Of a stretch of DNA of 64,000 nt, positions 44,114-53,287 are shown in pieces. Position 1 is the stretch's first letter. Every line of letters begins with the position of its first letter. The stretch lies in the NCBI GenBank assembly GCA_965216155.1, contig CBDCFD010000005.1:62001-126000 (forward strand). Direction: 5' to 3'. This DNA comes from CATOSP01 sp965216155. Lineage in GTDB: Bacteria; Chloroflexota; Dehalococcoidia; Lucifugimonadales; UBA3495. Under the pieces are notes generated by a model. That model did no database searches, was not told where the DNA came from, and worked only from the letters and a program-made list of their open reading frames with translations. A program made the translations under genes and the position numbers.

Positions 44114-45201
44114 GGCGAGGACCCGCCGTTTTCGTCCTCAATCCTCTCCGATACCCCTGCGTCGGCGAAGGTTGCCATCTCAGACAGACATTTGGCGGCG
44201 GCCTCGATTATCGGCATGGCCAGCACCGCGCCCGTGCCTTCTCCCAGGCGCATCCCCAGGTCCAACAACGGCGTTAGCCCCATCTTCTCAAGGGCGATCC
44301 GATGTCCCGGCTCCACCGACTGGTGAGACGCCAGCATGTACCGCCCGGCCTGTGGGCTGAGGGTCCATGCGATAAGGGCTGCCGCGCCCGAAATGAAACC
44401 GTCAACCACCGCAGGACGATTCCCGGCGGCGGTCGCAAGCATCGCGCCCGCCAGGACGCCTATCTCGAACCCTCCAATTTTGGTAAGGATGTCTATACCG
44501 TCATTGGCATCCGGGCGGTTGACCTGTATGGCAGTGCGCACCACCTGGACCTTGTGCTCCAGGCCAGGGTCGTCCAGGCCGGTGCCGCGCCCCGTGGTCA
44601 ACGAAGGGTCTACACCGGTGACCACGGAGGTAATTGCGCTGGAGGAGGTGGTGTTGCCGATCCCCATGTCGCCGAAAGCGATCAGGTCGGCTCCCTCGGC
44701 TATCTGCTCGTTGGCAGACTCAATACCGGTTTCCAGGCACTGGATGGCCTGCTCGCGGGTCATGGCGGGGCCTCTGGCCATGTTGGCCGTTCCGTAGCCG
44801 ATCTTGACTGACCTGAGCGCCGGGTTGGGTTCCAGGTCGACGGCAACTCCGACGTCCAGGATCACGATCTCGGCCCCTACGTGCCGGGCGAGGACGTTTA
44901 TCGCCGCGCCGCCGCGCAGAAAGTTGAACACCATCTGCGGGGTCACTGCCTGGGGGTAGGCGCTGACGCCTTCTTCGACAACTCCGTGGTCGCCGGCGGC
45001 CAAAATCGTGGCCTTCCGCCCAATGCTGGGAGTCGCCTGACCGAACATCCCGGCAAGGATGATGGAGATTTCCTCCAGCCGTCCCAGGCTACCCAGGGGC
45101 TTGGTCAGGATGTCCTGCCTGGCGCGGGCCGCCACCATCGCTTCCTGGTCCAGCGGACCGATCCGGCTAAGTGTCTCGTCGATAAGAGTCGATATAGGCA
45201 T
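44110..45201 (-). CDS. cobT: Nicotinate-nucleotide:dimethylbenzimidazole phosphoribosyltransferase
   Basis: 363 aa. KPLGSLGRLEEISIILAG, AAGDHGVVEEGVSAYPQ, FGDMGIGNTTSSSAI and GFISGAAALIAWTLSP are diagnostic; the catalytic Glu lies in MGLTPLLDLGMRLGEGTGAVLAMPII. Activates the lower ligand base. Two bases separate its start from the CobO stop. Confidence 0.93.
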   Translation of the reverse strand: MPISTLIDETLSRIGPLDQEAMVAARARQDILTKPLGSLGRLEEISIILAGMFGQATPSIGRKATILAAGDHGVVEEGVSAYPQAVTPQMVFNFLRGGAAINVLARHVGAEIVILDVGVAVDLEPNPALRSVKIGYGTANMARGPAMTREQAIQCLETGIESANEQIAEGADLIAFGDMGIGNTTSSSAITSVVTGVDPSLTTGRGTGLDDPGLEHKVQVVRTAIQVNRPDANDGIDILTKIGGFEIGVLAGAMLATAAGNRPAVVDGFISGAAALIAWTLSPQAGRYMLASHQSVEPGHRIALEKMGLTPLLDLGMRLGEGTGAVLAMPIIEAAAKCLSEMATFADAGVSERIEDENGGSSP

Positions 45202-45203
45202 AT

Positions 45204-45791
45204 CTAAAACTCGATTCCCGGCTGGGCTTTGATGCCCTGCTGGTATGGGTGTTTCACTACGTTCATCTCGGTGACCAGGTCGGCGTATTCGACGAGGGCT
45301 TCCGGGGCGTGACGCCCGGTTATGATGATGTGCATCATCTCCGGGCGGCCCTTGAGGGCTTCCAGGACTTCCTCCACCGGAATCCAGCCGTAGTGCATGG
45401 GGTAGGTGAACTCGTCAAGGATTACCACGTCGTGTTCCCCGGCGGCGATAATGTCCTTGCAGTCCTCCCAGTGGGCCCTGGCAAGGTCGGCGGTCTGGTC
45501 CAGGTCGCGGGAGCGCCAGGTGAACCCGTCGCCCATGGCCCGCATCTCCACGCCGATCTTCTTGGCGGCCCGCTGCTCGCCGAAATTCGCCGTGGAATGT
45601 TTGATGAACTGGAGCATGACCACCTTGAGGTCTCGCCCCCAAGCCCGGAACAATACCCCCATTGCCGCGGTAGTCTTGCCCTTGCCGTTGCCGGTGTTCA
45701 CGATCACCAGACCCTTGTTGATGCGAGGGCCCTTGACCGACTGGGGCTCTTCCTTTTCGCTGGCGTCAGTTGTGCTTGCGTCCGTGCTCAT
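45204..45791 (-). CDS. cobO: Cob(I)alamin adenosyltransferase (CobO/BtuR)
   Basis: 195 aa with P-loop TGNGKGKTT at 33-41 that binds ATP in the reversed CobA manner, FRAWGRDLKVVMLQFIK, and VVILDEFTYPMHYGWI. Adds the adenosyl group to reduced corrinoid. The N-terminal 20 residues are acidic and variable. Confidence 0.93.
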   Translation of the reverse strand: MSTDASTTDASEKEEPQSVKGPRINKGLVIVNTGNGKGKTTAAMGVLFRAWGRDLKVVMLQFIKHSTANFGEQRAAKKIGVEMRAMGDGFTWRSRDLDQTADLARAHWEDCKDIIAAGEHDVVILDEFTYPMHYGWIPVEEVLEALKGRPEMMHIIITGRHAPEALVEYADLVTEMNVVKHPYQQGIKAQPGIEF

Positions 45792-45838
45792 GGCCGGTAG
45801 ACCTCCCCGTTAATTCCTGGTGAAGAGTACCTAAGTGA

Positions 45839-47197
45839 TTAGGGCGCGATGATAGCCGGGACTTCTAGCGGCAACCCGGGCTCGTAAGTGTCCCAGATTC
45901 GCAGGGTCAACGGCCCCTGCATTTCTGTTGGGATTCTAATTTCGAAAATAGCTTGCCCGATGGGCATCGGTCCGTCCGGAGGTTGCCAGTGGTTGGATAC
46001 ACCGCCACTGCTGTCTGTTTCCCATGGTTCCAGGCTGACCTCGTAGCCAGTGAAGTTCGCCGTTGCTCTGGAGGTGTTCCCCAGGACGATTGTGTAATCT
46101 GTCCAGTTGTCCTGGTACCTGCCCTGCTTGCCGTGTTGCTCGAGTACCCCAATTCCTACCACACGCCATTTCTGGTCCGCCGCGTCGTAGATCTCGTGCG
46201 GTTTTGGGGATAGATCCGGTGATTCTTTCCTTATCACTGTCCAATGGCTGTCCGCGTCCCGATCTGTCGTGTGTAGTGTGATTTCCCAGTCTGTTGAGTC
46301 TATTAGCAAGTCGACTTGTTTCTGTGCGGGTTGCACCTGGGGTTGTGGTGTTGACGTAGGCTGTGCTCCCGGAGTGTACTGGTCGTATATCAGGAGCCGG
46401 GCAGGTTGGTCGTAGAGAGCTTCCGGTTGGCTGTCTTGGGCCATCTTTATGGCGATCCCGTCGTGGGCACTATCCCTAACGATCGGATTTCCGTCTTGGT
46501 TCTGCCATTCTGCGGTATAGACGGTCAGGTCGGGTTCGTATCCGGCTACTGTTGATTCCAGCGTGGCCCGGGCGTGGAGTTCGTTACCGGGGCATTGGTG
46601 GTCGCTAAATTTTCTGCCGGGGTGTACGAGGGCGAATTCTAGGGAGATGACCTGGGCGGTTATGCCTTGTGCATCCTGTATGAATGCTTTTTCGCCCCGC
46701 ACGTCGTGGGTCCTGGGCCACAGTATTGTGCGTCTGCTTCCGCCGGTGCAGTCCCTTTGGGCTGGCGCCTGTCTGTTGTTCATGGTTTTGCTGGCGTCGT
46801 ACCGTAGCTCTAGGAAGCGGTTGGTTGCCATGTTCGGTGGGGCGCCTGTGTTGGTAGTGTCAGGGGTCTTTCTTTCCTGGAAGGCTGTTGAAGTTGGAGA
46901 TATGGTGGGAGGTGCGGTGGGTCGTCTCTCGGTGGGGAGTGGCGTGTTGCAGGCTTCGTCTCGCTCGGCGATGAGTTGGTCTCTGGTTTGAGTCTGTTCT
47001 AACAAACGCGCGTAGGCATCCTTTCCGCTCATGAATGCTATTCCCAACCCGATGTCCGGGTCGTTCTGCATCATGCACTCTACGGTTTCTTCCGCAACTT
47101 GCAGGTCTGTCTTGGCAAAGCCGGGTAATGCTGTGCATGCAGCGAGTAGCAGAAGCAGAGTGGTCGTGAGCATGAGTATGTGGATGTTCTTCCTCAT
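45839..47197 (-). CDS. Unrecognised lipoprotein inside the cobalamin operon
   Basis: 452 aa. Signal peptide with lipobox LLLAAC (Cys21), an N-terminal helical piece (VAEETVECMMQNDPDIGLG), a Thr/Pro linker and two predicted beta-rich segments. A second linker (AQPTSTPQPQVQP) precedes the C-terminal domain. No family recognised. Base composition is lower in GC than the cob genes around it. Possibly a corrinoid-binding surface protein by position, but nothing in the sequence shows this. Confidence 0.7.
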   Translation of the reverse strand: MRKNIHILMLTTTLLLLLAACTALPGFAKTDLQVAEETVECMMQNDPDIGLGIAFMSGKDAYARLLEQTQTRDQLIAERDEACNTPLPTERRPTAPPTISPTSTAFQERKTPDTTNTGAPPNMATNRFLELRYDASKTMNNRQAPAQRDCTGGSRRTILWPRTHDVRGEKAFIQDAQGITAQVISLEFALVHPGRKFSDHQCPGNELHARATLESTVAGYEPDLTVYTAEWQNQDGNPIVRDSAHDGIAIKMAQDSQPEALYDQPARLLIYDQYTPGAQPTSTPQPQVQPAQKQVDLLIDSTDWEITLHTTDRDADSHWTVIRKESPDLSPKPHEIYDAADQKWRVVGIGVLEQHGKQGRYQDNWTDYTIVLGNTSRATANFTGYEVSLEPWETDSSGGVSNHWQPPDGPMPIGQAIFEIRIPTEMQGPLTLRIWDTYEPGLPLEVPAIIAP

Positions 47198-47230
47198 CCC
47201 CTACCTTCGCATTGTGTGCCAACATGGCCT

Positions 47231-47300
47231 AGTGATAGTTGCCAGTGGTCATGAACTCGCCGCTAATCGCTGTCCACTCTCCACTATTCACTGAAAACTC
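47231..47300. repeat. Degenerate heptamer array 1
   Basis: Ten 7-base units in register, first AGTGATA, GTTGCCA, GTGGTCA and later TCCACTC, TCCACTA, TTCACTG: left half AGTG-rich, right half CACT-rich, so it can fold on itself. The stop codon of cobB lies inside it. Confidence 0.55.
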
Positions 47301-48688
47301 CGGCTGGTGCAGGCGTCTACGAACCGCTTCGGCAATGACGGGTCGCTTCCCAGGTGGATATGGATATAGGAGGCCCATACGCTTCCAGACCGGAAACCGT
47401 CCAGGCGGCCCTCCTGGTTTACAACCCGGTAGACCGACTCGCGCGGTTGCGGCTCCCGTTCAAGAGTGGACCAGTGAAACTCGTGCCCCCTGATACGCTG
47501 CCCCTCCCGGAGAAGGGGGCCATCCGAGCAGGCCTCGACCTCGCGGTATCCCAGGGTCAACCTGGCGTTGGACATGGAAGACGCGGCCGGGATGAGCCCA
47601 ATCATCGGATAGTCGATTCCGTCCTGGCCGGTCAGGTTATTGCCCAGGTACATCAACCCGCCGCACTCGGCGTATACGGGTACTCCCCGCTCCACGGCGT
47701 CGCGGATGGAACTGTGCATCGGCTTGTTCGCCGCCAACTCCTGGGCGAAAAGCTCCGGGAAACCGCCGCCGAGGTAGAGGCCCCCAACTCCCGGCGGCAA
47801 ACTCTCGTCTTCGAGAGGGCTAAAAGGCACGATCTCCGCGCCCCATGCTTCGAGCAAATCGAGTGAGTCCTGGTAATAGAAGCTAAACGCCTTGTCTTGC
47901 GCGACTCCAATTCGGGCCCGTTTCGCGACACGTTCAACCGGGTAGACGCTGGGAGTGACAGGAGAAGGGTTGGCGGTGGAGGCAAGTCCCAGGATGGCGT
48001 CCAGGTCAATGGTCTCCTCAACCTGGTCGATAAGCGTGTCGTACCACTTGCGGGCTACGGTGCCTTCGACGGTAGGTATGAGACCCAGGTGACGTTCTGG
48101 TTGGACCAGGTCCTGGCGGCGGGGAAGGTAACCCAGGACTGGCAGACCGGTGGTGGCCTCGATCTGCGGTTGGCAAAACTCCATGTGCCTCGGTCCGCCG
48201 ACCCCGTTTAGAATGACTCCAGCGATCCGCAGGTCCGGATCGAACTGTTGATACCCCAGCACCTCCGCGGCCACGCTTCGGGCGACCTTGGAGGCGTCGG
48301 CGATCAACACGACTGGGGAGTCAATCAGCTTGGCCAACTCCGCCGTGGAGCCATCTTCGGTCAGGCTGGAATGACCGTCGAATACACCCATCACGCCTTC
48401 CACCACGCAGACATCGCTATTTGTGCCTGCTCGCTGGAAGAGTTCCTGTACCGTGGGATGGGGCAGAAGCCACGTGTCCAGATTGCGGGAAGGGACTCCG
48501 CAGGCCAATTGATGGTATGACGGGTCGATGTAGTCCGGCCCTGCCTTGAACGGCTGCACCCGGTGGCCCCGGCGGGTTAGAGCGCCCATTATTCCCGTGG
48601 CGATGGTGGTCTTACCCACCCCGCTGCGAACACCGGCGATTACGACCGTTGGGGTCAAAACTTTATCTCCTGGAGCACTTGAGGGCAT
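47288..48688 (-). CDS. cobB: Cobyrinate a,c-diamide synthase
   Basis: 466 aa. N-terminal synthetase P-loop GVRSGVGKTT at 19-28, KAGPDYIDPSYHQLACG, and C-terminal glutaminase domain with nucleophile in PVYAECGGLMYLG. Amidates the a and c carboxyls of cobyrinate (CobB/CbiA). Its presence implies at least partial ring-side synthesis as well as salvage. Confidence 0.92.
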   Translation of the reverse strand: MPSSAPGDKVLTPTVVIAGVRSGVGKTTIATGIMGALTRRGHRVQPFKAGPDYIDPSYHQLACGVPSRNLDTWLLPHPTVQELFQRAGTNSDVCVVEGVMGVFDGHSSLTEDGSTAELAKLIDSPVVLIADASKVARSVAAEVLGYQQFDPDLRIAGVILNGVGGPRHMEFCQPQIEATTGLPVLGYLPRRQDLVQPERHLGLIPTVEGTVARKWYDTLIDQVEETIDLDAILGLASTANPSPVTPSVYPVERVAKRARIGVAQDKAFSFYYQDSLDLLEAWGAEIVPFSPLEDESLPPGVGGLYLGGGFPELFAQELAANKPMHSSIRDAVERGVPVYAECGGLMYLGNNLTGQDGIDYPMIGLIPAASSMSNARLTLGYREVEACSDGPLLREGQRIRGHEFHWSTLEREPQPRESVYRVVNQEGRLDGFRSGSVWASYIHIHLGSDPSLPKRFVDACTSRSFQ

Positions 48689-48694
48689 CCCGTC

Positions 48695-49489
48695 CTAACC
48701 GGCGGCGATGGCCGGTTTGCCTTCTGCTTCCTTCCTCTTGCGATACGCTTGAATCCCCCGGCTCACGGCATCGTGGGCCGTTGCCGCGACGAGCCAGCCA
48801 ACGATAGTTGGAGACCCGGCGTAATCGAAGTGGACACCCTGGCCCGAGTGCCCGGCAACTGTTGCGTCGGTCGAGGTGCCTGTGGCAACGCTGCCGTTGC
48901 GGGTCAAGACTCCAGCCTCGATCAATGCCAGGGTCTTGGCCTCGGTTGCGATGGTCGAGGCCCTGACCAACGCACCGGGCGAAAGGTCGGCGTCGACCAA
49001 TGTCACCAGGTTTATGGTACCCGGTGAGGGCGCGATATGCTGTCCCCAAGGAGCGGCCCCCGAAGGACCGGCTTCCATATACGATGGGTCATACGATGCG
49101 TCGTTTTGCCGAGGGCTGGAGGCGTTGGAGACCCCCGCGGTGGCCAGCGTGGCAACCGTTACGCCCGCTTCCGACCGGACCGCGACCTGCAGGTCGCGGT
49201 GACGGACTGCGGTAAGCAACCCTATTAACTGGCCCTCGGAGGGGACGCCGAAACCGGCAGCCCTTTCCCTTATGTAGTCTTCGGGGCAGGGAATGTCTGC
49301 GTCGGGCGTTACCTCCAAGCTCAGCAGCCACTGGCTGGCAAGATGTCCTTCACCCAGAGGTGCGGAGGAGAGGAAGCGGTAGGGGTGTTCCAGGCGCAGG
49401 ACATAGTGATGTTCACCGCGGTCCAGGCTGGCCCCTCGGATTTGCAGGCGTTCGTATCCGGCTTGAAAGATGTTAACGCTATTCACCAC
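48695..49489 (-). CDS. cbiZ: Adenosylcobinamide amidohydrolase (corrinoid salvage)
   Basis: 264 aa. ATAGVSNASSPRQ, PGTINLVTLVDADLSPGALVRASTIATEAKTLALIEAGV and GTSTDATVAGHSGQG are CbiZ motifs. Removes the lower-ligand arm of scavenged adenosylcobinamides so they can be rebuilt by CbiB. Located 6 bp before cobB. Confidence 0.88.
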   Translation of the reverse strand: MVNSVNIFQAGYERLQIRGASLDRGEHHYVLRLEHPYRFLSSAPLGEGHLASQWLLSLEVTPDADIPCPEDYIRERAAGFGVPSEGQLIGLLTAVRHRDLQVAVRSEAGVTVATLATAGVSNASSPRQNDASYDPSYMEAGPSGAAPWGQHIAPSPGTINLVTLVDADLSPGALVRASTIATEAKTLALIEAGVLTRNGSVATGTSTDATVAGHSGQGVHFDYAGSPTIVGWLVAATAHDAVSRGIQAYRKRKEAEGKPAIAAG

Positions 49490-49565
49490 TACGCGGGCGG
49501 CGGACTATAGTTCAACCCAACTGGTTAAGTCCAACGGGTTGGACGGTCACGGCAGGCGCCCTCGC

Positions 49566-49961
49566 CTACGCCACTGGCAGGCTTTCCCCGTACTTTTCGA
49601 TCAGGCCCATGAAAAGGTCGTGACGCGGCTGGTTGGTCTCCTCGATTTCCGACTTGCGCAAATACACGCGGAGCATAGGCTCCTGGTTCTCGTCGATGAA
49701 CCACACCGAGTAACTGGGCAGACCCTGTTGGTTGGTGGTCTGGAGGAACTTCACTTCCTTGACGTCGTCCATCTGCAGATGGAGGTGCGTTCCCTCCGCA
49801 GCCGAGAAAGTGACGATCTTTCCATCGTCGGTGAATTCAAGGCCCTCGAACATGGTATACACCTCGGCGGTGGCGCTGGCGTTGGCCAGCATGATCACCA
49901 CTTCGGCGAAACCAGGTTGGCAGTCGTCTAAAATCTGCCTGACCATGTTGTTCTCTTGCAC
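49566..49961 (-). CDS. ChuX/HutX-like protein, first gene of the riboswitch-controlled operon
   Basis: 131 aa. The segment GTHLHLQMDDVKEVKFLQTTNQQGLPSYSVWFIDENQEPMLRVYLRKSE resembles one repeat of ChuX/HutX/HemS heme-handling proteins. First open frame after the cobalamin riboswitch and terminator, so it may bind a corrinoid or heme tetrapyrrole. The family call rests on pattern only. Confidence 0.5.
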   Translation of the reverse strand: MQENNMVRQILDDCQPGFAEVVIMLANASATAEVYTMFEGLEFTDDGKIVTFSAAEGTHLHLQMDDVKEVKFLQTTNQQGLPSYSVWFIDENQEPMLRVYLRKSEIEETNQPRHDLFMGLIEKYGESLPVA

Positions 49962-49994
49962 GTTACCCTCCTGCGTTAAGGCTGTTCCCGGAAC

Positions 49995-50022
49995 GAAAAA
50001 GGCCCGGCATCACGGCCGGGCG
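49995..50022 (-). terminator. Intrinsic terminator downstream of the riboswitch
   Basis: On the minus strand GCCCGGC, loop CGTGAT, GCCGGGC then CTTTTTCG. It lies between the B12 box and the first gene, so B12 binding can stop transcription here. Confidence 0.85.
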
Positions 50023-50077
50023 AATGTTCGGGGAGACTCATACCCTTTTTCCGCGAAGTGTATCAAGTCGGGCCTGG

Positions 50078-50225
50078 GGGCAGGTCTCCTGGCTCCTGGT
50101 CCTGGCAATTCCCTTGGCCGAGTTGGGAGGAGTTCTGGACCAGTTACAGTGGCGGGACCGCGCCGGAATCGCACCGGCTTCCCTATCCAGCCCCTTGCGC
50201 GGGGCGACCACCAGGCTGAGATTGG
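50078..50225 (-). promoter_or_regulatory. Cobalamin riboswitch
   Basis: Reading leftward: GGTGGTCGCCCCGCGC at the 5' side, GGGAAGCCGGTGCGATTCC, GGCGCGGTCCCGCCACTGTAA and the B12 box AGCCAGGAGACCTGCC at 50079-50094. These are all core elements of the class. It controls the cob operon by the terminator at 49995-50022. Confidence 0.95.
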
Positions 50226-50284
50226 TCTTGTTAAACAACCGCCGTGGTCCCGCACAAATCCCCGCCTGACCACTGTTAAGCGTA

Positions 50285-50313
50285 ATTGTATGCTTGAGAG
50301 GGCCCGGCGTCAA
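50285..50313 (-). promoter_or_regulatory. Promoter of the cobalamin operon
   Basis: Minus-strand TTGACG (50308-50313), 17-bp spacer, TACAAT (50285-50290). Predicted start near 50278, giving a leader of about 315 nt that contains the riboswitch. Confidence 0.7.
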
Positions 50314-50328
50314 TCTCTGCCGCGAGGA

Positions 50329-50346
50329 GAGACGATTGCGAAACTC
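50329..50346. repeat. Solo end of the MITE-like repeat
   Basis: GAGACGATTGCGAAACTC matches the 18-bp terminus of the elements at 1277 and 15377 at 16 positions. No partner end was found within 200 bp. Confidence 0.4.
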
Positions 50347-50415
50347 GGGATTGGGGTGGTTCGACCGGGTTTTGGAGGCTAGAGGCTACGAAATACGGAG
50401 CGGGTAGAATCATTA

Positions 50416-50454
50416 GAAAGGGGCCTTGCAGAGAGTGATTGCAGGCCCCTTTAG
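50416..50454. terminator. Intrinsic terminator, probably two-way
   Basis: AAAGGGGCCT and AGGCCCCTTT pair around a GCA/TGC-extended loop, flanked by A and T runs on either side. Lies 26 bp after the stop of the small gene at 50480-50719. Confidence 0.7.
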
Positions 50455-50479
50455 GCATTATTCCGAAGGCTTTTGGTCC

Positions 50480-50719
50480 TTACTTGGCCGGCGTTGCCGG
50501 CAACGGGGATGCGGTGGTGAACTGAAGGCCGTCTCCGTCGCAGGGAGTGGTTGGCGTGGGTGGGACCAGAGTGGGTCCAGCGCCGTACCGGCTCTCGTAG
50601 TAGGCGGATAGCTTGGATACGGTGGCGTCGTTAAGAGAGTCGGGGACCGCGATGGCGCCGTATTTTGAGTGGCTCCTATTGCTGGAGCCATTTAACCATA
50701 GGGGGGATTGGAGGTGCAA
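50480..50719 (-). CDS. Small unrecognised protein or gene fragment
   Basis: 79 aa; the central IAVPDSLNDATVSKLSAYYESRYGAGPTLVPP looks protein-like, and the Thr/Pro-rich end is followed by a good terminator. No start with ribosome site is clear, so it may be the 3' remnant of a longer gene. Confidence 0.35.
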   Translation of the reverse strand: MHLQSPLWLNGSSNRSHSKYGAIAVPDSLNDATVSKLSAYYESRYGAGPTLVPPTPTTPCDGDGLQFTTASPLPATPAK

Positions 50720-51189
50720 TAAAGTTCTACTTATTTTACGCCTCCGACCCTGCTATTCTCTCCATTGCAAGAGGCGTACACGCTACCCCGATTCCTAATG
50801 GCAGTCATTGGCTGTCCTTGGAGCATGGGTCTATGGTAGCTGAGACCGGCATGTTTCATGCCCCCTTGAGGCCCATGCGATATGGGGTTAGGCGTCTCTT
50901 GCAAGTGCCGAATCCTGGCCGCAAGGGGGCTCCCTCCTATGTCCTTCCAAGAGCGTTGGCTGAAACTACGGGACCAGATCAGGAAAGATGACCTGATAAG
51001 ATAGGCCCTGCCGGACTGTGATTCCGGCAGGGCCTATTACGTTAAGCGCCGCCGCCGAGACGGAGACGCCCACGGGCCTGAGTAAGGCTGCCCCTATTGT
51101 AGCAGCAGGGGCGGTCCTGTAGGGTTACATCAGTAACGAATTGATTGCCTCCCGTTTCGGTGAGTTTTCACCGGAAGGGAGGTATTTTT
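50720..51189. other. Intergenic stretch with hairpins, no recognised gene
   Basis: About 470 bp. A plus-strand frame (50665-50991) has no recognisable features. Two hairpins are present, a strong one at 51001-51037 and a weaker GCCCCT/AGGGGC pair near 51090-51113, just before the next gene. Confidence 0.4.
51001..51037. terminator. Strong perfect hairpin
   Basis: ATAGGCCCTGCCGG and CCGGCAGGGCCTAT, 14 bp, loop ACTGTGATT. It is followed by TACGTTA, a poor T-run, so terminator function is likely but not certain. Confidence 0.6.
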
Positions 51190-51612
51190 ATGAGAGACGC
51201 ATTATCGGCCCGACGCTGGTTAAGGTGGACGATGGGCTTTATGGGTGGTGTGATAGCAATATGGGGCTTCGTTGGATTTCCAGCCTTTTGGCAATCAGAT
51301 TCTTTTGCTCCTGGGGAACGTGAGTATCTTCATAAAACTATTAGAGAAGTGGTTGATGAGGGAATGCAGTCAACAAACGACAATAAGGTGGCCATTGGGG
51401 AGTATGAGCAAATATGCTCGGCCCTTCAGGAGAAGAGTTGGGATTCTGAGTTGGTTCGATCCCCAGATAATTCGGAAGAGTCATGGCGGTTAGCTCGGAG
51501 CCTTTATTATCTTGAGTTGGTATTTGGAAATGTTCAACGTCTTCAGGAAGAACAGAATCTTGCTTCATATTCTTTCGAGAAGTTTTGCGAGGATATATGG
51601 TCTTCGAGATGA
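51190..51612 (+). CDS. Small membrane-anchored protein of unknown function
   Basis: 140 aa: N-terminal transmembrane helix (WTMGFMGGVIAIWGFVGFPAFW) and a soluble helical domain (EREYLHKTIREVVDEG, EESWRLARSLYYLELVFGNVQRLQEEQN). ATG 51190 follows GGGAGG with 7-base spacing. Lower GC than the core genes. No family recognised. Confidence 0.55.
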   Translation: MRDALSARRWLRWTMGFMGGVIAIWGFVGFPAFWQSDSFAPGEREYLHKTIREVVDEGMQSTNDNKVAIGEYEQICSALQEKSWDSELVRSPDNSEESWRLARSLYYLELVFGNVQRLQEEQNLASYSFEKFCEDIWSSR

Positions 51613-51709
51613 CAGGTTCTAAGGTTAAATTGCTCAGTGTGGATTCAAAAGACCATAAAGGGGTCTGTGTGGCTCAAAACTTCTATGGCTGACAGTAAGG
51701 ATAGGTCTG

Positions 51710-51931
51710 ATGAGGAATAGAAATATCTGTCCGGTCTGCAAACGTCCGAAGAAGCGGCAGTTTCCGTACTGTTTGAATTGCCATAAGAAGCTATGTGGGC
51801 GTCCGGCCCCAAAGCAGTTTGGCGAGTGCAAGTATGGCCGATGTCATCTTCCGGTTGCCAGGGGCTTCTTAGGTTTGCCGGAAGAGTTTTGTCCTCAGCA
51901 CCAGAGCCAGAAGAACCGGGGGATGATTTAG
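51710..51931 (+). CDS. Cysteine-rich small zinc-binding protein
   Basis: 73 aa, basic. CPVCKRPKKRQFPYCLNCHKKLC, then CKYGRCHLP and FCPQH give at least two Cys/His zinc sites. Rest of the chain is basic, so nucleic acid binding is possible. Unrecognised. Confidence 0.55.
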   Translation: MRNRNICPVCKRPKKRQFPYCLNCHKKLCGRPAPKQFGECKYGRCHLPVARGFLGLPEEFCPQHQSQKNRGMI

Positions 51932-51941
51932 TTGGATTGAC

Positions 51942-53212
51942 TTACGCCACTGTCACGCTCATCTCCCGCATACGGTCCGGGTCTTCGGCTTTGAGCCGGG
52001 TAAGGACCGTTGCCTGGAAGGTGAGGACCGAGATGATCGCAAGCAGCTTAATTTTCTTCATGCTCATAACACAGTGCCTTTCCAGTCCTCTGGAGTGCTT
52101 CAGGCTGCGGAATATCCGCTCGATGCTCATACGCTGGCTGTAGAGGCGCTCCCAGGCTTTTGTGAACCTGGGTAGTGGCCCGAGGACCCGAAGGTTGTCC
52201 TCGGGCCGCTCCCAGACTTCGGTGCACAGTGGGTAATGGCCTTGGTTCCTTGGGTTTTCAGTGGGCATCCTTGGGGTGAACACTGAAACAAGTGGGCGCC
52301 AGTTTCCTGGTCGGTGCGGACGTAGTCCATTTCTTGTTGGCTCATGCAAGTAGGCTTTCCCGACGCTGTATACATGTTCTCGTAGTAGCCGTCCGCTGCT
52401 ACTGGCTTCCGTATGTGGATGATCGGGATAATGTCTAAGCCGAATAGGAATTGATGATTGGTCAGAGAGTCGTAGCCGCGGTCGGCGAGTAAAGCTCTGG
52501 GTTCCATCCAGGGGTAATCGTTCAAGGTTTTGTTGACTACTGTTCGGAGTTGAGGAGAATCGTTGGTGTTGGCCGGGGTAATAGTGAAGGCCAGGGGAAC
52601 GCCGTGGGTGGCGTCGGAGACCAGGTGCATTTTGTAGCCGAAACCCCATTCTGTTTTGCCGTTTTTGCTTCGGGAACTATGTTTGATGCCCCATTTGGCA
52701 TCGGGATCGCTGACTGGTTTCCGGTTGGGATTGGCGTAGCTCTCAAATAGGGTGAAGTCTATGGCGATTGTAGCGCCCAAGGGTGGTAATGGCTGGTCCT
52801 GTCTGTTCTCCCGGCGTTTTACTGCCGGGACCAGCCCTTTGATTTCGTTGGTGACTTTGATCAGGTATGGCTCCATAAGGTTGGTATGGTTTGCCAGACG
52901 GGTGGTAAATCTGCTGAAGGCGCTCTCGCTGGGGATGTTATCACCGAAGCCGCAGACTTCCCGGAGCTTGCGGCTCCCGCGGAGACGCTCCAGGAGGTGG
53001 TTGTTGAAGCGTATCTTCAGGAGGAGCTTGGTGAGGAAGGCCCGCCACATGGCTTTTACTGGGTATCCGGGCCGTCCGGTGTAGCGGTAGCTTTGGAGGA
53101 CGTTGATGAGCGGCTGATTATCAAGGTTGTCGAGAGTATTGGCCAGCTCGTCAATACCGCCTTTGGGCGGTTGATCAGGTTTGGTAGCCTGTATTGAGCT
53201 TCCAGTGTCCAC
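51942..53212 (-). pseudogene. DDE transposase (IS1182/DUF772-like), frameshifted
   Basis: N-terminal DUF772 region (YTGRPGYPVKAMWRAFLTKLLLK, PSESAFSRFTTRL), catalytic Asp in IAIDFTLFES and LLADRGYDS, then a Cys-rich piece. After THCAP the frame breaks near 52230; one more C there would continue EVWERPEDNLRVLG and reach the Glu motif SIERIFRSLKHSRGLERH in the second frame, ending at 51942. Terminal inverted repeats were not found with confidence, so element limits are not given. Confidence 0.8.
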
Positions 53213-53287
53213 GAGGAGTTACTGACTCCTGGTGGACTGGAATCCGGTGGCGGCTTTGTGTTCAGCGTGGATTCATTGTTTTTGTAC

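Noticed and set aside
50665..50991. 108-codon rightward frame
   Set aside because: No recognisable domain and overlaps the opposite-strand small frame; codon pattern unconvincing.
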